From Bacillus sp. S/N-304-OC-R1 (GTDB lineage Bacteria > Bacillota > Bacilli > Bacillales > Cytobacillaceae): a stretch of DNA of 61,368 nucleotides. Under the pieces are notes generated by a model. That model had not been told where the DNA came from, made no database searches, and worked only from the letters and a program-made list of their open reading frames with translations. A program made the position numbers and the translations under genes. The stretch spans positions 1-61,368 of the forward strand of contig NZ_JACWFE010000006.1 in the NCBI RefSeq assembly GCF_019749375.1, in the 5' to 3' direction. How positions within the stretch are numbered: the stretch's first letter is position 1; every line of letters begins with the position of its first letter. Positions 1 to 11,739 of the stretch are shown one piece after another.

Positions 1-158
<158 letters not shown>

Positions 159-164
159 GAAATG

Positions 165-193
165 AAAAGAGTACCGAAGAGGTACTCTTTTTT
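165..193 (+). terminator. rRNA operon intrinsic terminator
   Basis: Perfect stem AAAGAGTACC/GGTACTCTTT with a short GAAGA loop and a T-run, just after the 5S gene. Confidence 0.93.
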
Positions 194-393
194 CTCGTTT
201 TAAAATACTAATAAATACCTATGAAGTTAGCCGGATTTTTTGTAGCAAACACTTTTATATAAAAGATAATGCCTTAGCTTGAAAAATATAGGTTCTCCAA
301 AGAATTACAATCACTCCTGAAACATCTTCTAAATAAAAATATTTCACAGGTTTGAGAACTAAAAAAAGAGGGAAAATTAATAACATCTGTTAA

Positions 394-422
394 TTGCATC
401 GAAATATATTGTTATGTATAAT
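394..422 (+). promoter_or_regulatory. sigma-A promoter of the ctsR operon
   Basis: Consensus -10 TATAAT at 417-422, with a weak -35 TTGCAT at 394-399 and a 17-bp spacer. It lies directly upstream of the CtsR operator and is the only good promoter between the 5S terminator and ctsR. The rest of 194-393 is AT-rich with nothing recognisable. Confidence 0.7.
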
Positions 423-425
423 TAA

Positions 426-442
426 AGTCAAATATAGTCAAA
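426..442 (+). promoter_or_regulatory. CtsR operator
   Basis: Direct heptad repeat AGTCAAA-TAT-AGTCAAA, an exact fit to the CtsR box (A/G GTCAAA NAN A/G GTCAAA). It begins 3 bp after the -10, so bound CtsR would cover the transcription start. This supports autorepression of the operon, released on heat or when McsB/McsA inactivate CtsR. Confidence 0.95.
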
Positions 443-464
443 GTCAGATTTGGGGGGAGGAGTA

Positions 465-926
465 TTGAGAAATATCTCAGACATTATTGAAGATTATTTA
501 AAACGGGTTTTAGAAATGAGCGAAAAGGAAATTGTTGAAATAAAGCGTAGTGAAATTGCAGATAAATTTCAATGTGTTCCGTCCCAAATTAATTACGTTA
601 TTAATACGAGATTTACGATAGAAAAAGGATATGCTGTTGAAAGTAAACGCGGCGGCGGCGGTTATATCCGAATTATGAAAGTGCAGACACATGACGACGC
701 TCATTTAATTGAACAATTGCTATCCTTAATTCAAAGCCGAATCGCCCAGAGCAGTGCAGAAGACGTTATTATTCGGCTTGTTGAAGAAGAGATTATTACC
801 GAAAGGGAAGCAAAGATAATGCTTAGTGTTATCGATCGCTCTGTCCTTTATATTGAACTTCCATATCGTGATGAACTCCGTGCAAGGATGTTAAAAGCGA
901 TGTTGACGACTTTAAAATATAAATAG
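465..926 (+). CDS. ctsR: CtsR, repressor of class III heat-shock genes
   Basis: DNA-binding repressor of clp genes, acting as a dimer on heptad repeats such as the one at 426-442. The protein has an N-terminal winged helix-turn-helix with the thermosensing wing GGGG at residues 63-66 preceded by Arg62, the family's known arginine-phosphorylation and DNA-contact region. I chose the TTG at 465 because a GGGGGAGG ribosome site (451-460) sits 5 nt before it and the product MRNISDIIEDYLKR matches the family N-terminus; a reading frame from TTG 450 would start at the ribosome site. 153 aa, the usual size. First gene of ctsR-mcsA-mcsB-clpC. Confidence 0.96.
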   Translation: MRNISDIIEDYLKRVLEMSEKEIVEIKRSEIADKFQCVPSQINYVINTRFTIEKGYAVESKRGGGGYIRIMKVQTHDDAHLIEQLLSLIQSRIAQSSAEDVIIRLVEEEIITEREAKIMLSVIDRSVLYIELPYRDELRARMLKAMLTTLKYK

Positions 927-949
927 TAGCGGGCTGGAGAGGTGAAAAC

Positions 950-1498
950 ATGATATGTCAAGAATGTAATCAAAGACCGGCAACGCTTCATTTTACAAAA
1001 ATATTAAATGGAGAAAAGGCTGAGTATCATTTATGTGAAAAATGCGCTCAGGAAAAAGGCGATATGTTCATGTTAAGTGGTACACCAGGCTTTTCGATAA
1101 ATAACCTGTTAGCCGGACTGTTAAATATGGATACAGCTTTCCAAGCAACGAAGCAGGATCCTTTTAAGCAGGAAGAAATCCTCCAATGTGATCAATGTTC
1201 AATGACTTTTCAACAATTTATTAAAGTAGGCAGATTTGGCTGTGCTAATTGTTATCAAGCTTTTAGCGGTCAATTAGAACCAATTTTAAGAAGACTGCAC
1301 AGCGGAAATTCTGCACATAACGGGAAAATTCCTGCCAGAATTGGCGGAAGTATTCATATTAGAAAAAGTATTGAAGAATTAAAACAACGCTTAAAAGATT
1401 CTATTTCCAGAGAAGAATTTGAAAGGGCTGCTGAGATAAGAGATGAAATACGCTTACTTGAAGGCAAATTAGGCTCTGGTCACAAGGAGGGGAAATAG
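950..1498 (+). CDS. mcsA: McsA, activator of protein-arginine kinase McsB
   Basis: Zinc-binding partner of McsB, needed for phosphorylating arginines on CtsR and on proteins destined for ClpCP. Cys pairs are visible at C3/C6, C29/C32, C80/C83 and C98/C101, giving two zinc modules, and a UVR-like coiled motif lies at about residues 139-174. 182 aa, normal length. It sits 23 bp after ctsR with ribosome site GGAGAGGTG, and mcsB follows after 2 bp. Regulated with the operon by CtsR. Confidence 0.95.
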   Translation: MICQECNQRPATLHFTKILNGEKAEYHLCEKCAQEKGDMFMLSGTPGFSINNLLAGLLNMDTAFQATKQDPFKQEEILQCDQCSMTFQQFIKVGRFGCANCYQAFSGQLEPILRRLHSGNSAHNGKIPARIGGSIHIRKSIEELKQRLKDSISREEFERAAEIRDEIRLLEGKLGSGHKEGK

Positions 1499-1500
1499 AA

Positions 1501-2580
1501 TTGTCTTTAGACCGTTTCATGAATCAGGCTATCAGCTCCTGGATGAGTGCTGAAGGCCCGGATTCGGATATTATCTTAAGTTCTCGAATTAGATTGGCCC
1601 GAAATATAAAGCAGTATAAATTTCCGACTCTTTTTACGAATGAGGAGGCACAGTCCATTATTCGTGTGATGAACGAAAGGTTAACGGATTCATCACTTAC
1701 AAAGCTGAAAAAATTAGAATTATTACTAATGGATGAGCTTCAGCCTCTTCAAAAAAGAGTATTAATGGAGAAACATTTGATTAGTCCTCATCTTGCTGAA
1801 AATTCCTCCCATGGTGCCTGTATTCTTTCAGAAAATGAGGAATTAAGTATTATGATCAATGAGGAAGATCATATCCGAATTCAATGTTTATTTCCGGGAT
1901 TTCAATTATCTGAGGCACTGGATATGGCAAATAAGGTAGATGATTGGATCGAAGAAAAGGCGGATTATGCTTACGATGAAAATGTTGGCTTTTTAACTAG
2001 CTGTCCAACAAATGTAGGTACAGGTTTAAGAGCATCTGTTATGGTTCATCTGCCAGGGCTTATTCTAACTCAGCAAATGAATAGAATTATTCCAGCAATT
2101 AATCAGCTTGGCTTAGTTGTTAGAGGAATTTATGGAGAAGGCAGCGAAGCTTTAGGTAATATCTTTCAAGTGTCAAATCAAATTACTCTTGGCAAATCAG
2201 AAAAAGATATTGTTGAAGATTTAAAGAGTGTTGTTGGCCAACTTATTTCACAAGAAAGATCTGCCAGAGAAGCATTAGCTAAAACTTCTAACATACAATT
2301 AGAAGACAGAGTCTTCCGCTCTTATGGGATTTTATCAAACTGCCGAATAATTGAATCAAAAGAAGCAGCAAGATGTTTATCTGATGTTCGGCTAGGAATT
2401 GATATGAATTATATAAAGAATATTTCCAAGAACATTTTAAATGAATTAATGATTCTGACGCAGCCAGGTTTTTTACAACAGTATGCAGGAGGTCCGTTAA
2501 GACCTTATGAAAGGGATATACGCCGGGCGTCATTAATAAGAGAAAGAATGAAAATGGAAAACGAAGAGACAGGAGGATGA
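1501..2580 (+). CDS. mcsB: McsB, protein-arginine kinase
   Basis: Transfers phosphate from ATP to arginine side chains, which marks proteins for ClpCP and inactivates CtsR. It belongs to the guanidino-kinase fold: SSRIRLARN nucleotide-binding segment near residues 27-35, catalytic Cys168 in [10 protein letters not shown], and a C-terminal phosphoarginine-docking motif RDxxRA at 338-343. TTG start behind ribosome site AAGGAGGGG; the product begins [10 protein letters not shown] as in relatives. 359 aa. Only 4 bp separate it from clpC, consistent with coupled translation. Confidence 0.96.
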   Translation: MSLDRFMNQAISSWMSAEGPDSDIILSSRIRLARNIKQYKFPTLFTNEEAQSIIRVMNERLTDSSLTKLKKLELLLMDELQPLQKRVLMEKHLISPHLAENSSHGACILSENEELSIMINEEDHIRIQCLFPGFQLSEALDMANKVDDWIEEKADYAYDENVGFLTSCPTNVGTGLRASVMVHLPGLILTQQMNRIIPAINQLGLVVRGIYGEGSEALGNIFQVSNQITLGKSEKDIVEDLKSVVGQLISQERSAREALAKTSNIQLEDRVFRSYGILSNCRIIESKEAARCLSDVRLGIDMNYIKNISKNILNELMILTQPGFLQQYAGGPLRPYERDIRRASLIRERMKMENEETGG

Positions 2581-2584
2581 GAAC

Positions 2585-5035
2585 ATGATGTTCGGTCGTT
2601 TTACAGAGAGAGCACAAAAGGTATTGGCATTAGCTCAAGAAGAAGCTATTCGTTTAGGTCATAACAATATCGGTACAGAGCATATTTTGCTAGGCCTCGT
2701 ACGCGAAGGCGAAGGAATTGCGGCGAAGGCTCTTCATGCATTAGGATTGGGTTCAGATAAAATTCAGAAAGAAGTGGAAAACCTAATTGGCAGAGGCCAA
2801 GATGCATCGCAAACGATTCATTATACGCCAAGAGCTAAAAAGGTAATTGAACTATCAATGGATGAAGCACGTAAATTAGGCCACTCTTATGTGGGAACAG
2901 AGCATATCCTTCTTGGTCTCATTCGTGAAGGGGAAGGCGTTGCAGCGAGAGTATTAAATAATCTTGGGGTAAGTTTAAATAAAGCACGTCAACAGGTTTT
3001 ACAGTTGTTGGGCAGCAATGAGTCAGGCAATCACCAAGGGGGATCATCGGCAAGTGCTAATACTCCAACACTTGATGGATTAGCAAGAGATTTAACAGCT
3101 ATTGCTAGAGAGGGCAGCCTTGATCCGGTAATTGGACGCGGAAAAGAAATTCAGCGAGTAATCGAAGTATTAAGTCGCCGAACAAAAAATAACCCTGTTC
3201 TTATTGGAGAGCCTGGTGTTGGGAAGACAGCAATTGCTGAAGGATTAGCACAGCAAATTATTAATAACGAGGTACCAGAAACCCTTCGTGATAAACGCGT
3301 GATGACTCTTGATATGGGTACAGTCGTGGCAGGTACTAAATATCGTGGTGAATTTGAAGATCGTTTAAAGAAGGTTATGGATGAAATTCGCCAGGCCGGA
3401 AATATTATATTATTCATTGATGAGCTTCACACATTAATTGGAGCAGGCGGAGCAGAAGGAGCGATCGATGCTTCTAATATTCTTAAGCCATCTCTTGCAC
3501 GCGGAGAACTTCAATGTATTGGTGCAACTACGCTAGATGAGTATCGTAAATATATTGAAAAAGATGCAGCACTTGAAAGACGCTTCCAGCCAATTAGTGT
3601 GGATGAACCGACAGCTGAAGAATCGATTCAAATTCTGCAAGGATTACGTGATCGCTATGAGGCACACCACCGTGTGACTATTACGGATGAAGCCATTGAT
3701 GCGGCAGTAAAATTATCGGACCGCTATATTTCAGATCGCTTCCTTCCGGATAAAGCAATTGATCTTATTGATGAGGCGGGCTCAAAGGTAAGACTTCGAT
3801 CATATACTACTCCGCCAAATTTAAAAGAATTAGAATTAAAGCTTGAGGATGTACGAAAAGAAAAGGATGCCGCTGTTCAAAGTCAAGAATTCGAAAAGGC
3901 AGCTTCATTAAGGGATACGGAGCAGCGTCTTCGTGAACAGCTTGAAGAAACAAAGAAAACGTGGAAAGAAAAGCAAGGCAAGGAAAACAGTGAAGTAACA
4001 GTTGAAGATATTGCTAGTGTTGTTTCTAGCTGGACTGGAATCCCGGTTTCTAAGCTAGCCCAAACTGAAACGCAAAAACTGCTTAACCTTGAAGAAATTT
4101 TACATTCAAGAGTGATTGGCCAGGAGGAAGCAGTAAAAGCGATTTCGAAAGCTGTACGCCGTGCAAGAGCAGGTTTAAAGGATCCAAAGAGACCGATTGG
4201 TTCATTTATTTTCCTTGGTCCTACAGGAGTTGGAAAAACAGAGCTTGCCCGTGCACTCGCTGAATCCATGTTTGGCGATGAAGATGCTATGATTCGTATC
4301 GATATGTCTGAATATATGGAGAAGCACTCAACATCGAGATTAGTTGGCTCACCTCCAGGCTATGTAGGTTATGAAGAAGGTGGACAGTTAACAGAGAAGG
4401 TCCGTAGAAAACCGTATTCCGTTGTACTTCTTGACGAAATTGAAAAGGCTCATCCGGATGTGTTTAATATTCTTTTACAAGTGTTAGAGGACGGACGCCT
4501 TACAGATTCTAAAGGAAGAACTGTAGATTTTAGAAATACCGTCTTAATTATGACATCCAATGTTGGTGCTGAGGCTTTAAGACGAAATAAATATGTTGGC
4601 TTCAATATTCAGGATGGGGAGCAGGATTACAAGGATATGAAGGGTAAGGTCATGGAGGAACTGAAAAAATCATTCCGTCCTGAATTCCTAAACCGAGTTG
4701 ATGAAATTATTGTTTTCCATGCTTTAGAGAAAACTCATCTCAAGGAAATTGTGACGTTAATGTCAGATCAGTTAACGAAACGATTAAAAGAACAGGATAT
4801 TATCTTAGAATTAACAGAGGCTGCGAAGGAGAAAATTGCGGATGAAGGCTATGATCCAGAATACGGCGCTAGACCAATTCGCAGGGCGATTCAAAAGCAT
4901 ATTGAGGATCGTTTATCTGAGGAGCTATTAAAAGGAACGGTATTAACTGGTCAGAACGTTGTTATTGATGTCAAGGATGGAGAATTTGTAGTCGGAACAG
5001 CAAAAGGGAAGGTAGCTGCAACCTTACAAAAATAA
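2585..5035 (+). CDS. clpC: ClpC, AAA+ unfoldase of the ClpCP protease
   Basis: Hsp100 unfoldase that feeds substrates to ClpP, assisted by adaptors such as MecA and using phosphoarginine marks. The order is a double Clp N-repeat (about residues 1-145), D1 with Walker A GEPGVGKT at 208-215 and a [11 protein letters not shown] loop, a UVR-type middle domain (about 415-485), and D2 with Walker A GPTGVGKT near 545. 816 aa, the usual length. Ribosome site AGGAGG overlaps the end of mcsB. Last gene of the CtsR operon; a hairpin follows. Confidence 0.98.
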   Translation: MMFGRFTERAQKVLALAQEEAIRLGHNNIGTEHILLGLVREGEGIAAKALHALGLGSDKIQKEVENLIGRGQDASQTIHYTPRAKKVIELSMDEARKLGHSYVGTEHILLGLIREGEGVAARVLNNLGVSLNKARQQVLQLLGSNESGNHQGGSSASANTPTLDGLARDLTAIAREGSLDPVIGRGKEIQRVIEVLSRRTKNNPVLIGEPGVGKTAIAEGLAQQIINNEVPETLRDKRVMTLDMGTVVAGTKYRGEFEDRLKKVMDEIRQAGNIILFIDELHTLIGAGGAEGAIDASNILKPSLARGELQCIGATTLDEYRKYIEKDAALERRFQPISVDEPTAEESIQILQGLRDRYEAHHRVTITDEAIDAAVKLSDRYISDRFLPDKAIDLIDEAGSKVRLRSYTTPPNLKELELKLEDVRKEKDAAVQSQEFEKAASLRDTEQRLREQLEETKKTWKEKQGKENSEVTVEDIASVVSSWTGIPVSKLAQTETQKLLNLEEILHSRVIGQEEAVKAISKAVRRARAGLKDPKRPIGSFIFLGPTGVGKTELARALAESMFGDEDAMIRIDMSEYMEKHSTSRLVGSPPGYVGYEEGGQLTEKVRRKPYSVVLLDEIEKAHPDVFNILLQVLEDGRLTDSKGRTVDFRNTVLIMTSNVGAEALRRNKYVGFNIQDGEQDYKDMKGKVMEELKKSFRPEFLNRVDEIIVFHALEKTHLKEIVTLMSDQLTKRLKEQDIILELTEAAKEKIADEGYDPEYGARPIRRAIQKHIEDRLSEELLKGTVLTGQNVVIDVKDGEFVVGTAKGKVAATLQK

Positions 5036-5071
5036 TATCGTCTAAATAGATAGTATGAGAAAAATCAAGGG

Positions 5072-5098
5072 GGTACACGAAAGCGTGTGCCTTCTTTG
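5072..5098 (+). terminator. probable terminator after clpC
   Basis: GGTACACG/CGTGTGCC stem with loop AAAG, followed by TTCTTTG. The U-tract is imperfect, so some readthrough into radA is possible. Confidence 0.65.
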
Positions 5099-5163
5099 TA
5101 CTTAATAGTCGTTTTATAGTAAGAAGATTATTTTTCCTAAATAAATGAAGAGGAAGAAACGGT

Positions 5164-6543
5164 ATGGCAAAAAGAAAAACAAAATTTATGTGTCAGGAAT
5201 GCGGTTATGAATCTCCTAAATGGATGGGGAAATGCCCTGGCTGTGGTGAGTGGAATAAGATGGTGGAGGAAGTTGAGAAAGCAGCCACATCACGAAGGGG
5301 AGCTTTCTTACACTCTCAAGGCTCTACAGTAATTTCAAAAGCCACGCCTATCACCTCCATTGAAACAGTCAGCGAACCCCGTATTTATACAGACCTAAAA
5401 GAATTGAACCGGGTGCTTGGAGGAGGAATTGTCAGGGGATCGCTAGTACTGATTGGCGGTGATCCGGGTATCGGAAAATCCACATTATTGCTGCAGGTTT
5501 CCTCTCAGCTAGCTAATAAAAATCATTCTGTCTTATACATTTCTGGTGAAGAATCAATGAGGCAAACTAAATTACGTGCGGACCGTTTAGGTGTTTCTTC
5601 TGAGCATTTATTAGTGTATTCAGAAACGAGTTTAGATGAAATTAGCCGAACAATCGATAGCGTTAATCCTAGTTTTGTTATTATCGACTCGATTCAGACC
5701 ATTTTTCACCCAGAAGTAACCTCAGCTCCTGGCAGTGTCTCTCAAGTAAGAGAATGTACGGCAGAATTAATGAGAATTGGAAAAACTAAGGGTATTGCTA
5801 TTTTTATTGTCGGGCATGTTACAAAGGAAGGCTCGATCGCGGGTCCTAGATTATTGGAGCATATGGTGGATACGGTGCTTTATTTCGAAGGGGAGCGCCA
5901 TCATACATATAGGATTTTGCGGGCAGTAAAAAATCGATTTGGATCCACTAACGAGATGGGGATTTTTGAGATGAAAGAGTTTGGATTGGAGGAAGTGGAA
6001 AATCCATCGGAAATCTTTTTAGAAGAACGATCCCAAGGAGCTGCTGGGTCAACGGTTGTTGCTTCCATGGAGGGGACACGCCCGGTGCTTGTAGAAATTC
6101 AGGCGCTTATTTCTCCAACAAGCTTTGGAAATCCCCGCAGAATGGCGACAGGTATTGATCATAATCGTGTGCCTCTCTTAATGGCAGTTTTAGAAAAACG
6201 GGTGGGCATGCTTTTACAGAATCAAGATGCATATTTAAAGGTTGCTGGAGGGGTAAAGCTGGATGAGCCGGCCATAGATCTGGCCATTGCTGTCAGCATA
6301 GCATCAAGCTTTCGTGATAAGCCCACAAGGCCAACCGATTGCATAATTGGGGAAGTGGGATTAACAGGTGAGGTTAGAAGGGTATCGAGAATAGAGCAGC
6401 GTGTCCAGGAGGCTGCAAAACTTGGTTTTGACCGAGTCATTCTGCCAACCAATAATTTAGGAGGCTGGTCAGCACCTAAAGGAATTGAGCTTGTAGGTGT
6501 AAGCTCAGTTAGTGAAGCATTAAAAGCTACATTAGGAGGTTAA
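5164..6543 (+). CDS. radA: RadA, recombination and branch-migration ATPase
   Basis: RecA-like ATPase that helps process recombination intermediates. Visible features: N-terminal zinc finger C10/C13/C24/C27, Walker [11 protein letters not shown] at 98-107, the family hallmark KNRFG at 256-260, and a C-terminal Lon-protease-like domain (about residue 290 on). 459 aa, the usual length. Ribosome site AGAGGAAG precedes the ATG. disA starts 3 bp after the stop, the usual pairing in Firmicutes, where RadA is reported to modulate DisA. Confidence 0.97.
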   Translation: MAKRKTKFMCQECGYESPKWMGKCPGCGEWNKMVEEVEKAATSRRGAFLHSQGSTVISKATPITSIETVSEPRIYTDLKELNRVLGGGIVRGSLVLIGGDPGIGKSTLLLQVSSQLANKNHSVLYISGEESMRQTKLRADRLGVSSEHLLVYSETSLDEISRTIDSVNPSFVIIDSIQTIFHPEVTSAPGSVSQVRECTAELMRIGKTKGIAIFIVGHVTKEGSIAGPRLLEHMVDTVLYFEGERHHTYRILRAVKNRFGSTNEMGIFEMKEFGLEEVENPSEIFLEERSQGAAGSTVVASMEGTRPVLVEIQALISPTSFGNPRRMATGIDHNRVPLLMAVLEKRVGMLLQNQDAYLKVAGGVKLDEPAIDLAIAVSIASSFRDKPTRPTDCIIGEVGLTGEVRRVSRIEQRVQEAAKLGFDRVILPTNNLGGWSAPKGIELVGVSSVSEALKATLGG

Positions 6544-6546
6544 AGG

Positions 6547-7620
6547 ATGGAAATTAAAAAGCTTGGTGAAAAAACAATGAGCGAAATCTTGCAGTTTATG
6601 GCTCCTGGTACTCCAATTCGAGAGGGAATTGATAACGTGCTGCGTGCCAATACTGGCGGATTAATTGTAATGGGAAGCAAAGAGAAAATTACTCATATCG
6701 TTGATGGGGGTTTCCAAATTAATGCTCCTTTTTCACCAAGCTATTTATATGAGTTAGCGAAAATGGATGGAGCGATTATCCTCAATCAAGAGGGAAATAA
6801 GATTTTAATAGCAAATGCTCAATTAGCCCCAGACCCTACGGTACCTTCTACGGAAACAGGTATGCGTCACCGTACAGCAGAAAGGGTTGCTAAGCAGACT
6901 GGGGAGCTTGTCATTGCTATTTCCCAAAGAAGAAATGTAATTACGCTATACAAAGGTCATTTTCGCTATGCCTTAAGAGATATTGGCGTTATTCTGACAA
7001 AAGCCAATGTAGCTTTGCAAACACTTGAAAAATATAAAATGGTTTTAGAAGAGGATATCGCCAATTTAAGTGTTCTTGAATTTGAAGAGATTGTTACATA
7101 TAGCGATATTTTAAATGTTTTTCATAGTATTGAAATGGTTCTAAGAATAAAGAATGAGTTATTAACATATTTAAATGAACTTGGTATCGAGGGTAGGCTT
7201 ATACGGCTTCAAATGAATGAGCTATTAGAGGATATAGAGAGAGAAGTGGATCTAATAATAAAAGATTACGCTCTTTCAAAGGATATACAAACAAAAGAAA
7301 TGTTTTGCAAATTACAGGAAATGTCTGTAGGGAAAATGCTGGAGGATGCAGTCATATTAAAGCTGTTGGGCTATAACGGCTATGTTCCTACCGATGAATA
7401 TAAGTGTCCTAGAGGATATAGAATGTTATCGAAAATCCCAAGATTGCCTCCTGTCATAATTGAAAATTTAATAAATCGATTCGTAGATCTTCCTGCGATT
7501 GTTTCTGCTTCCGTAGACGAGCTGGATGATGTTGAAGGCATCGGGGAAGTACGAGCAAGAAAAATAAAAGAGGGTCTAAAATTGATAAAAAAACAGCATT
7601 TAGCAGACCGTCAGCTTTAA
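6547..7620 (+). CDS. disA: DisA, DNA-scanning diadenylate cyclase
   Basis: Makes cyclic di-AMP from two ATP and scans DNA for branched structures. The DAC domain carries both active-site motifs, DGA at 74-76 and RHRTAER starting at 107; a helical spine follows, and a C-terminal helix-hairpin-helix with [15 protein letters not shown] would bind DNA. 357 aa, an octamer-forming family. Translation is probably coupled to radA (ribosome site TTAGGAGG in the end of radA). Confidence 0.97.
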   Translation: MEIKKLGEKTMSEILQFMAPGTPIREGIDNVLRANTGGLIVMGSKEKITHIVDGGFQINAPFSPSYLYELAKMDGAIILNQEGNKILIANAQLAPDPTVPSTETGMRHRTAERVAKQTGELVIAISQRRNVITLYKGHFRYALRDIGVILTKANVALQTLEKYKMVLEEDIANLSVLEFEEIVTYSDILNVFHSIEMVLRIKNELLTYLNELGIEGRLIRLQMNELLEDIEREVDLIIKDYALSKDIQTKEMFCKLQEMSVGKMLEDAVILKLLGYNGYVPTDEYKCPRGYRMLSKIPRLPPVIIENLINRFVDLPAIVSASVDELDDVEGIGEVRARKIKEGLKLIKKQHLADRQL

Positions 7621-7686
7621 GTGACCATTGAACTATATAGACCAGTATGATAAAATATTCGGTTATTCATTTTATTTGACACTTTA

Positions 7687-7715
7687 TTGTAAATGGTGCT
7701 AACCTAGATTATAAT
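7687..7715 (+). promoter_or_regulatory. sigma-A promoter upstream of yacL
   Basis: TTGTAA at 7687-7692, 17-bp spacer, TATAAT at 7710-7715, in the 195-bp gap after disA. Two further TATAAT hexamers (7746-7751 and 7790-7795) lie closer to the gene but lack good -35 elements. Confidence 0.6.
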
Positions 7716-7815
7716 AGATTTCTTTATTTCGTAACTATATTTTAATATAATTTTTCCTCTCCCCAAGGTTTCAATTTTAAAAATTTGTTTATAATGATTA
7801 AAAGGAGGTGAAGGT

Positions 7816-8898
7816 ATGTTAAAACGTATTGTTCAAGCATGCTTTCTGATTATCGGGATAACACTTGGGATCTTTCTAATTCCCGATTTATTAATATTAA
7901 TTTCGCTGGATGACGTTACTCTATTAAATAATCCTTATTCATCCGCCATCTTAGGTGCAATTATTTTTTATCTTATTTCTTTCTGGGCGGTTGACTATGT
8001 TGTTAATGTTGTCAAATGGGTGGAAGAATCCCTCGTTAAAGCGCCGATCACTGATATTATATTTGGAAGCGTTGGATTAGTTTTTGGTTTGATTATTGCC
8101 TTTTTAATCGGGTATGCTCTAACTGCCATTGAAGTGCCTATTTTAAATACAGTTGCCCCAATTGTACTTACTTTAATTTTTGGTTATTTAGGCTTCCAGG
8201 TAGGTTTTAAAAAGCGTGATGAGCTTTTATCTTTATTTTCTAACAGAAGGAAGAAGAATGCGGAAGAAGATCCCGAAGCTGCGCCAAAAAATGTGTTGAA
8301 ATTATTGGATACAAGTGTCATTATTGATGGCAGAATCGCAGATATTTGCCAAACTGGATTTTTAGAAGGGACAATAGTCATCCCGCAGTTTGTGTTAGAA
8401 GAATTACAGCATATTGCTGACTCTTCAGATGTACTAAAGCGGAACCGCGGAAGAAGAGGATTAGACATTCTAAACAGAATTCAGAAAGAGCTTTCGATTA
8501 AAGTTGAGATTTACGAAGGTGATTTTGAAGAAATTCAGGAAGTTGATAGTAAGCTAATAAAGCTTGCTAAGGTAACAAACGGAATTGTCGTCACAAATGA
8601 TTTTAATTTAAATAAAGTTTGCGAATTTCAAGGAGTATCGGTCTTAAATATTAATGACTTAGCCAATGCGGTTAAACCAGTTGTTCTTCCTGGCGAAGAA
8701 ATGAAGGTTCAAGTTATTAAGGATGGGAAAGAGCAGAATCAAGGAATTGCCTATCTTGATGATGGTACGATGATTGTCGTTGAGGATGGACGTGATTATA
8801 TCGGCAAGCACATTGATGTCCTTGTGACGAGTGTTCTGCAAACTTCAGCTGGCCGAATGATATTTGCGAAACCAAAGCTATTAGAAAAAGCATTATAA
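7816..8898 (+). CDS. yacL: membrane-anchored PIN-TRAM domain protein (YacL family)
   Basis: About four hydrophobic segments occupy residues 1-130. A PIN nuclease-like domain follows, starting at [12 protein letters not shown] with its acidic residue, and [10 protein letters not shown] marks its far end. A C-terminal TRAM-type segment lies at about 290-350 ([18 protein letters not shown]). PIN domains are often RNases, but the role of YacL in Bacillus is not established to my knowledge. Strong ribosome site AAAGGAGGTG. It has its own promoter and precedes ispD by 38 bp. Confidence 0.92.
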   Translation: MLKRIVQACFLIIGITLGIFLIPDLLILISLDDVTLLNNPYSSAILGAIIFYLISFWAVDYVVNVVKWVEESLVKAPITDIIFGSVGLVFGLIIAFLIGYALTAIEVPILNTVAPIVLTLIFGYLGFQVGFKKRDELLSLFSNRRKKNAEEDPEAAPKNVLKLLDTSVIIDGRIADICQTGFLEGTIVIPQFVLEELQHIADSSDVLKRNRGRRGLDILNRIQKELSIKVEIYEGDFEEIQEVDSKLIKLAKVTNGIVVTNDFNLNKVCEFQGVSVLNINDLANAVKPVVLPGEEMKVQVIKDGKEQNQGIAYLDDGTMIVVEDGRDYIGKHIDVLVTSVLQTSAGRMIFAKPKLLEKAL

Positions 8899-8936
8899 TA
8901 CTAGAAGTAGTTTAGGGAGAATGGGGTTTATTTATA

Positions 8937-9632
8937 ATGGCTTATCAAGTCATCATTCCTGCAGCTGGCCAAGGAAAAAGAATGGGAGCAGGCAGGAATA
9001 AAGTATTATTAGAATTAAATCAATTGCCTATTTTTATTCATACACTGAAAGTTTTCGAAATGGATCAGGATTGTAACGGAATCTATCTAGCCATCAATCC
9101 TCGGGATGAGTCAGAAATGAAAGCACTCCTACATGAACATCACATTACAAAGGTGGTGGCTTTAGCTCCCGGTGGTAAGGAGAGGCAGCATAGTATTTAT
9201 AATGCATTAAAATTCGTTAAGCAAAAAGGAATTATTCTTGTACATGATGCTGCACGGCCATTTATTAATAAAAAGCTTCTTGATCCTTTAGTAAAAGCTG
9301 CAGAGGAAAATGGGGCTTCGATATTAGCTGTCCCGGTAAAGGATACAGTAAAAAAGGCTGCCGGAAAAATTGTTACGGAAACGGTCGAACGTACCAGCTT
9401 GTGGGCTGTTCAAACCCCACAGGCTTTTCGTTTTTCTATTTTAATGCAAGCCTATCAAAAAGCCGAACAGGATGATTTTCTCGGCACAGATGATGCCAGC
9501 TTAGTAGAGAGGATCGGGCATAATGTTGTGATAGTTGAAGGCAGTTATGACAATATTAAGCTGACTACACCAGAAGACTTATATTTTGCGGAAGCAATTA
9601 TTAGAAAACAGAATGGGAATCATTCACCATAA
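8937..9632 (+). CDS. ispD: IspD, 2-C-methyl-D-erythritol 4-phosphate cytidylyltransferase
   Basis: Third step of the MEP pathway to isoprenoid precursors: joins CTP to methylerythritol phosphate. The nucleotide-binding loop [15 protein letters not shown] is at about 8-22 and the DAARPF motif near 105, with a [10 protein letters not shown] segment typical of the family. 231 aa. It is 26 bp upstream of ispF, which acts two steps later. The ribosome site (GGGAGAATGGGG) sits rather far from the ATG. Confidence 0.96.
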   Translation: MAYQVIIPAAGQGKRMGAGRNKVLLELNQLPIFIHTLKVFEMDQDCNGIYLAINPRDESEMKALLHEHHITKVVALAPGGKERQHSIYNALKFVKQKGIILVHDAARPFINKKLLDPLVKAAEENGASILAVPVKDTVKKAAGKIVTETVERTSLWAVQTPQAFRFSILMQAYQKAEQDDFLGTDDASLVERIGHNVVIVEGSYDNIKLTTPEDLYFAEAIIRKQNGNHSP

Positions 9633-9658
9633 CTATTATAAAAAGAGGGGACAATACG

Positions 9659-10138
9659 ATGTTTCGAATTGGACAAGGCTTTGATGTGCATCAATTAACG
9701 GAAGGGCGCCCGCTCATAATTGGCGGAATAGAAATTCCTTATGAAAAAGGGCTGCTAGGGCATTCTGATGCGGATGTACTATTGCATACGGTGGCAGATG
9801 CATGCTTAGGAGCAATCGGTGAAGGGGATATTGGAAGACACTTTCCTGATACAGACCCTGAATTTAAGGACGCGGATTCGGCAAAACTACTGGAGCATGT
9901 ATGGAATCTTGTGAAGGAAAAAGGCTATGAGTTGGTAAACGCAGATTGCACAATTATTGCACAAAAGCCAAAAATGGCACCGTATACAGGGCAAATGAGA
10001 AAAAGAATCGCAGAGTTATTAGAAACCTCTGAAGAAAATATAAATGTAAAAGCAACAACAACAGAAAAACTTGGGTTCACAGGGCGTGGCGAGGGAATTG
10101 CCTCTCAAGTAGCGGTGCTGCTGCAGAAAAAGAGCTAG
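9659..10138 (+). CDS. ispF: IspF, 2-C-methyl-D-erythritol 2,4-cyclodiphosphate synthase
   Basis: Cyclises the CDP-methylerythritol phosphate product of the pathway, releasing CMP. Metal ligands are visible as D9 and H11 in GFDVHQ and the His of [11 protein letters not shown]; the C-terminal [16 protein letters not shown] motif is typical. 159 aa, a trimeric family. It follows ispD, so two enzymes of the same pathway are co-transcribed. Confidence 0.97.
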   Translation: MFRIGQGFDVHQLTEGRPLIIGGIEIPYEKGLLGHSDADVLLHTVADACLGAIGEGDIGRHFPDTDPEFKDADSAKLLEHVWNLVKEKGYELVNADCTIIAQKPKMAPYTGQMRKRIAELLETSEENINVKATTTEKLGFTGRGEGIASQVAVLLQKKS

Positions 10139-10234
10139 TTTTTGCGTTGTTAAAAAGATTAATATATAGGCATGAACAAGTGGAACTGATAAAATAAATC
10201 AAGGAAATGATACCTAGAGGAGGACATTAGTAAC

Positions 10235-11692
10235 ATGTCAAACGATATTCGAGTACGTTATGCTCCAAGTCCAACAGGACATTTACATATTGGAAATGCC
10301 CGTACCGCTTTATTCAATTATTTATTCGCCAGAAATCAAGGCGGGAAATTCATTATCCGCATTGAAGATACAGATAAGAAAAGAAATATCGAGGGCGGGG
10401 AAGAAAGCCAGCTAAAGTACTTAACATGGCTTGGCATTGATTGGGATGAAAGTGTTGATAAGGACGGAGGCGTTGGCCCTTATCGCCAATCTGAACGAAA
10501 TGATATTTATGAGAAATATTATAATGAGCTCCTTGAAAAAGGGTATGCCTATAAATGCTATTGTACGGAAGAAGAGTTAGAAGCGGAGAGAGAAGCACAG
10601 TCCGCAAAGGGAGAAACACCAGCATATTCAGGCAAATGCCGTCATTTATCACCTGAAGAACGTGCAAAGCTTGAAGCGGAAGGCCGAAAGCCGAGCATTC
10701 GTTTCTTAGTGCCAAGCGGGAAAGTGTATGCTTTTGACGATATGGTAAAGGGTAATGTTTCGTTTGAGTCAGACGGAATTGGCGACCATGTAATTGTTAA
10801 AAAAGATGGAACGCCAACTTATAATTTTGCTGTAACAATTGATGACCATCTAATGGAAATCTCTCATGTATTAAGAGGTGATGACCACATTTCTAATACA
10901 CCAAAGCAATTAATGATTTATGATGCTTTAGGATGGGAGCCTCCGATTTTTGGTCATATGACATTAATCGTAAATGAAAGCCGCAAAAAATTAAGTAAGC
11001 GTGATGAATCAATTATTCAGTTTATTGAGCAATACGAAGAATTAGGCTATTTGCCTGAGGCTCTATTTAACTTTATTGCCCTCTTAGGATGGTCTCCATC
11101 AGGTGAGGAAGAAATCTTCTCTAAGAGCGAGTTTATTGATATTTTTGATGCAAGCCGCCTATCAAAATCTCCAGCTCTTTTCGATAAGCAAAAGCTGACT
11201 TGGATGAATAACCAATACATGAAAACAATTGATATTGATAGACTAGTTTCAATTGCTCAGCCGCATCTTGTTAAAGCTGGCCGTATAGGCGAGAATTTAA
11301 CTGAAGAGGAAGCTGGATGGGTTCGCAGCCTAATCGCTTTATATCAGGAGAAAATGAGCTATGGAGCTGAGATTGTAGAGCTTTCTGAGATTTTCTTCAG
11401 TGACAAAACGGAAATGGATGAAGAAGCAAAGGTTGTTATTGAGGAAGAGCAGGTACCAGAAGTACTATCTGCTTTCTTACAGGAAATTGAAAGCTTGAGT
11501 GAATTTAATGCAGATGAAATTAAGGCTGCTATGAAGGCTGTTCAAAAATCTACAGGTCATAAAGGGAAGAAGCTTTTCATGCCGATCCGTGTAGCCATTA
11601 CAGGTCAAACACACGGTCCTGACCTTCCGCAGGCAATAGCACTATTTGGAAAAGAAAAAGTAAAAAATCGATTATTAAGTATTTTAGATTAA
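10235..11692 (+). CDS. gltX: GltX, glutamyl-tRNA synthetase
   Basis: Class I synthetase charging tRNA-Glu; in Bacillus it also misacylates tRNA-Gln for later amidation by GatCAB. HIGH-like motif HLHIGNART near residue 18 and KMSKS-like motif KLSKRDES near 255. 485 aa. Ribosome site AGAGGAGG. A Cys-type T-box with its own promoter lies between gltX and cysE, so the downstream genes can be expressed separately. Confidence 0.97.
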   Translation: MSNDIRVRYAPSPTGHLHIGNARTALFNYLFARNQGGKFIIRIEDTDKKRNIEGGEESQLKYLTWLGIDWDESVDKDGGVGPYRQSERNDIYEKYYNELLEKGYAYKCYCTEEELEAEREAQSAKGETPAYSGKCRHLSPEERAKLEAEGRKPSIRFLVPSGKVYAFDDMVKGNVSFESDGIGDHVIVKKDGTPTYNFAVTIDDHLMEISHVLRGDDHISNTPKQLMIYDALGWEPPIFGHMTLIVNESRKKLSKRDESIIQFIEQYEELGYLPEALFNFIALLGWSPSGEEEIFSKSEFIDIFDASRLSKSPALFDKQKLTWMNNQYMKTIDIDRLVSIAQPHLVKAGRIGENLTEEEAGWVRSLIALYQEKMSYGAEIVELSEIFFSDKTEMDEEAKVVIEEEQVPEVLSAFLQEIESLSEFNADEIKAAMKAVQKSTGHKGKKLFMPIRVAITGQTHGPDLPQAIALFGKEKVKNRLLSILD

Positions 11693-11717
11693 CATATTGC
11701 CTAAAATGTAATATAGT
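11689..11717 (+). promoter_or_regulatory. promoter of the cysE-cysS T-box transcript
   Basis: TTAACA at 11689-11694, 17-bp spacer, TATAGT at 11712-11717. The -35 overlaps the gltX stop codon. Placement matches a transcript beginning just before the T-box leader. Confidence 0.65.
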
Positions 11718-11739
11718 AATAAGTAACTTAATAAATGAA

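Noticed and set aside
7746..7795. Extra TATAAT hexamers before yacL as promoters
   Set aside because: No -35 at a suitable distance in an AT-rich gap; only the 7687-7715 pair was kept.
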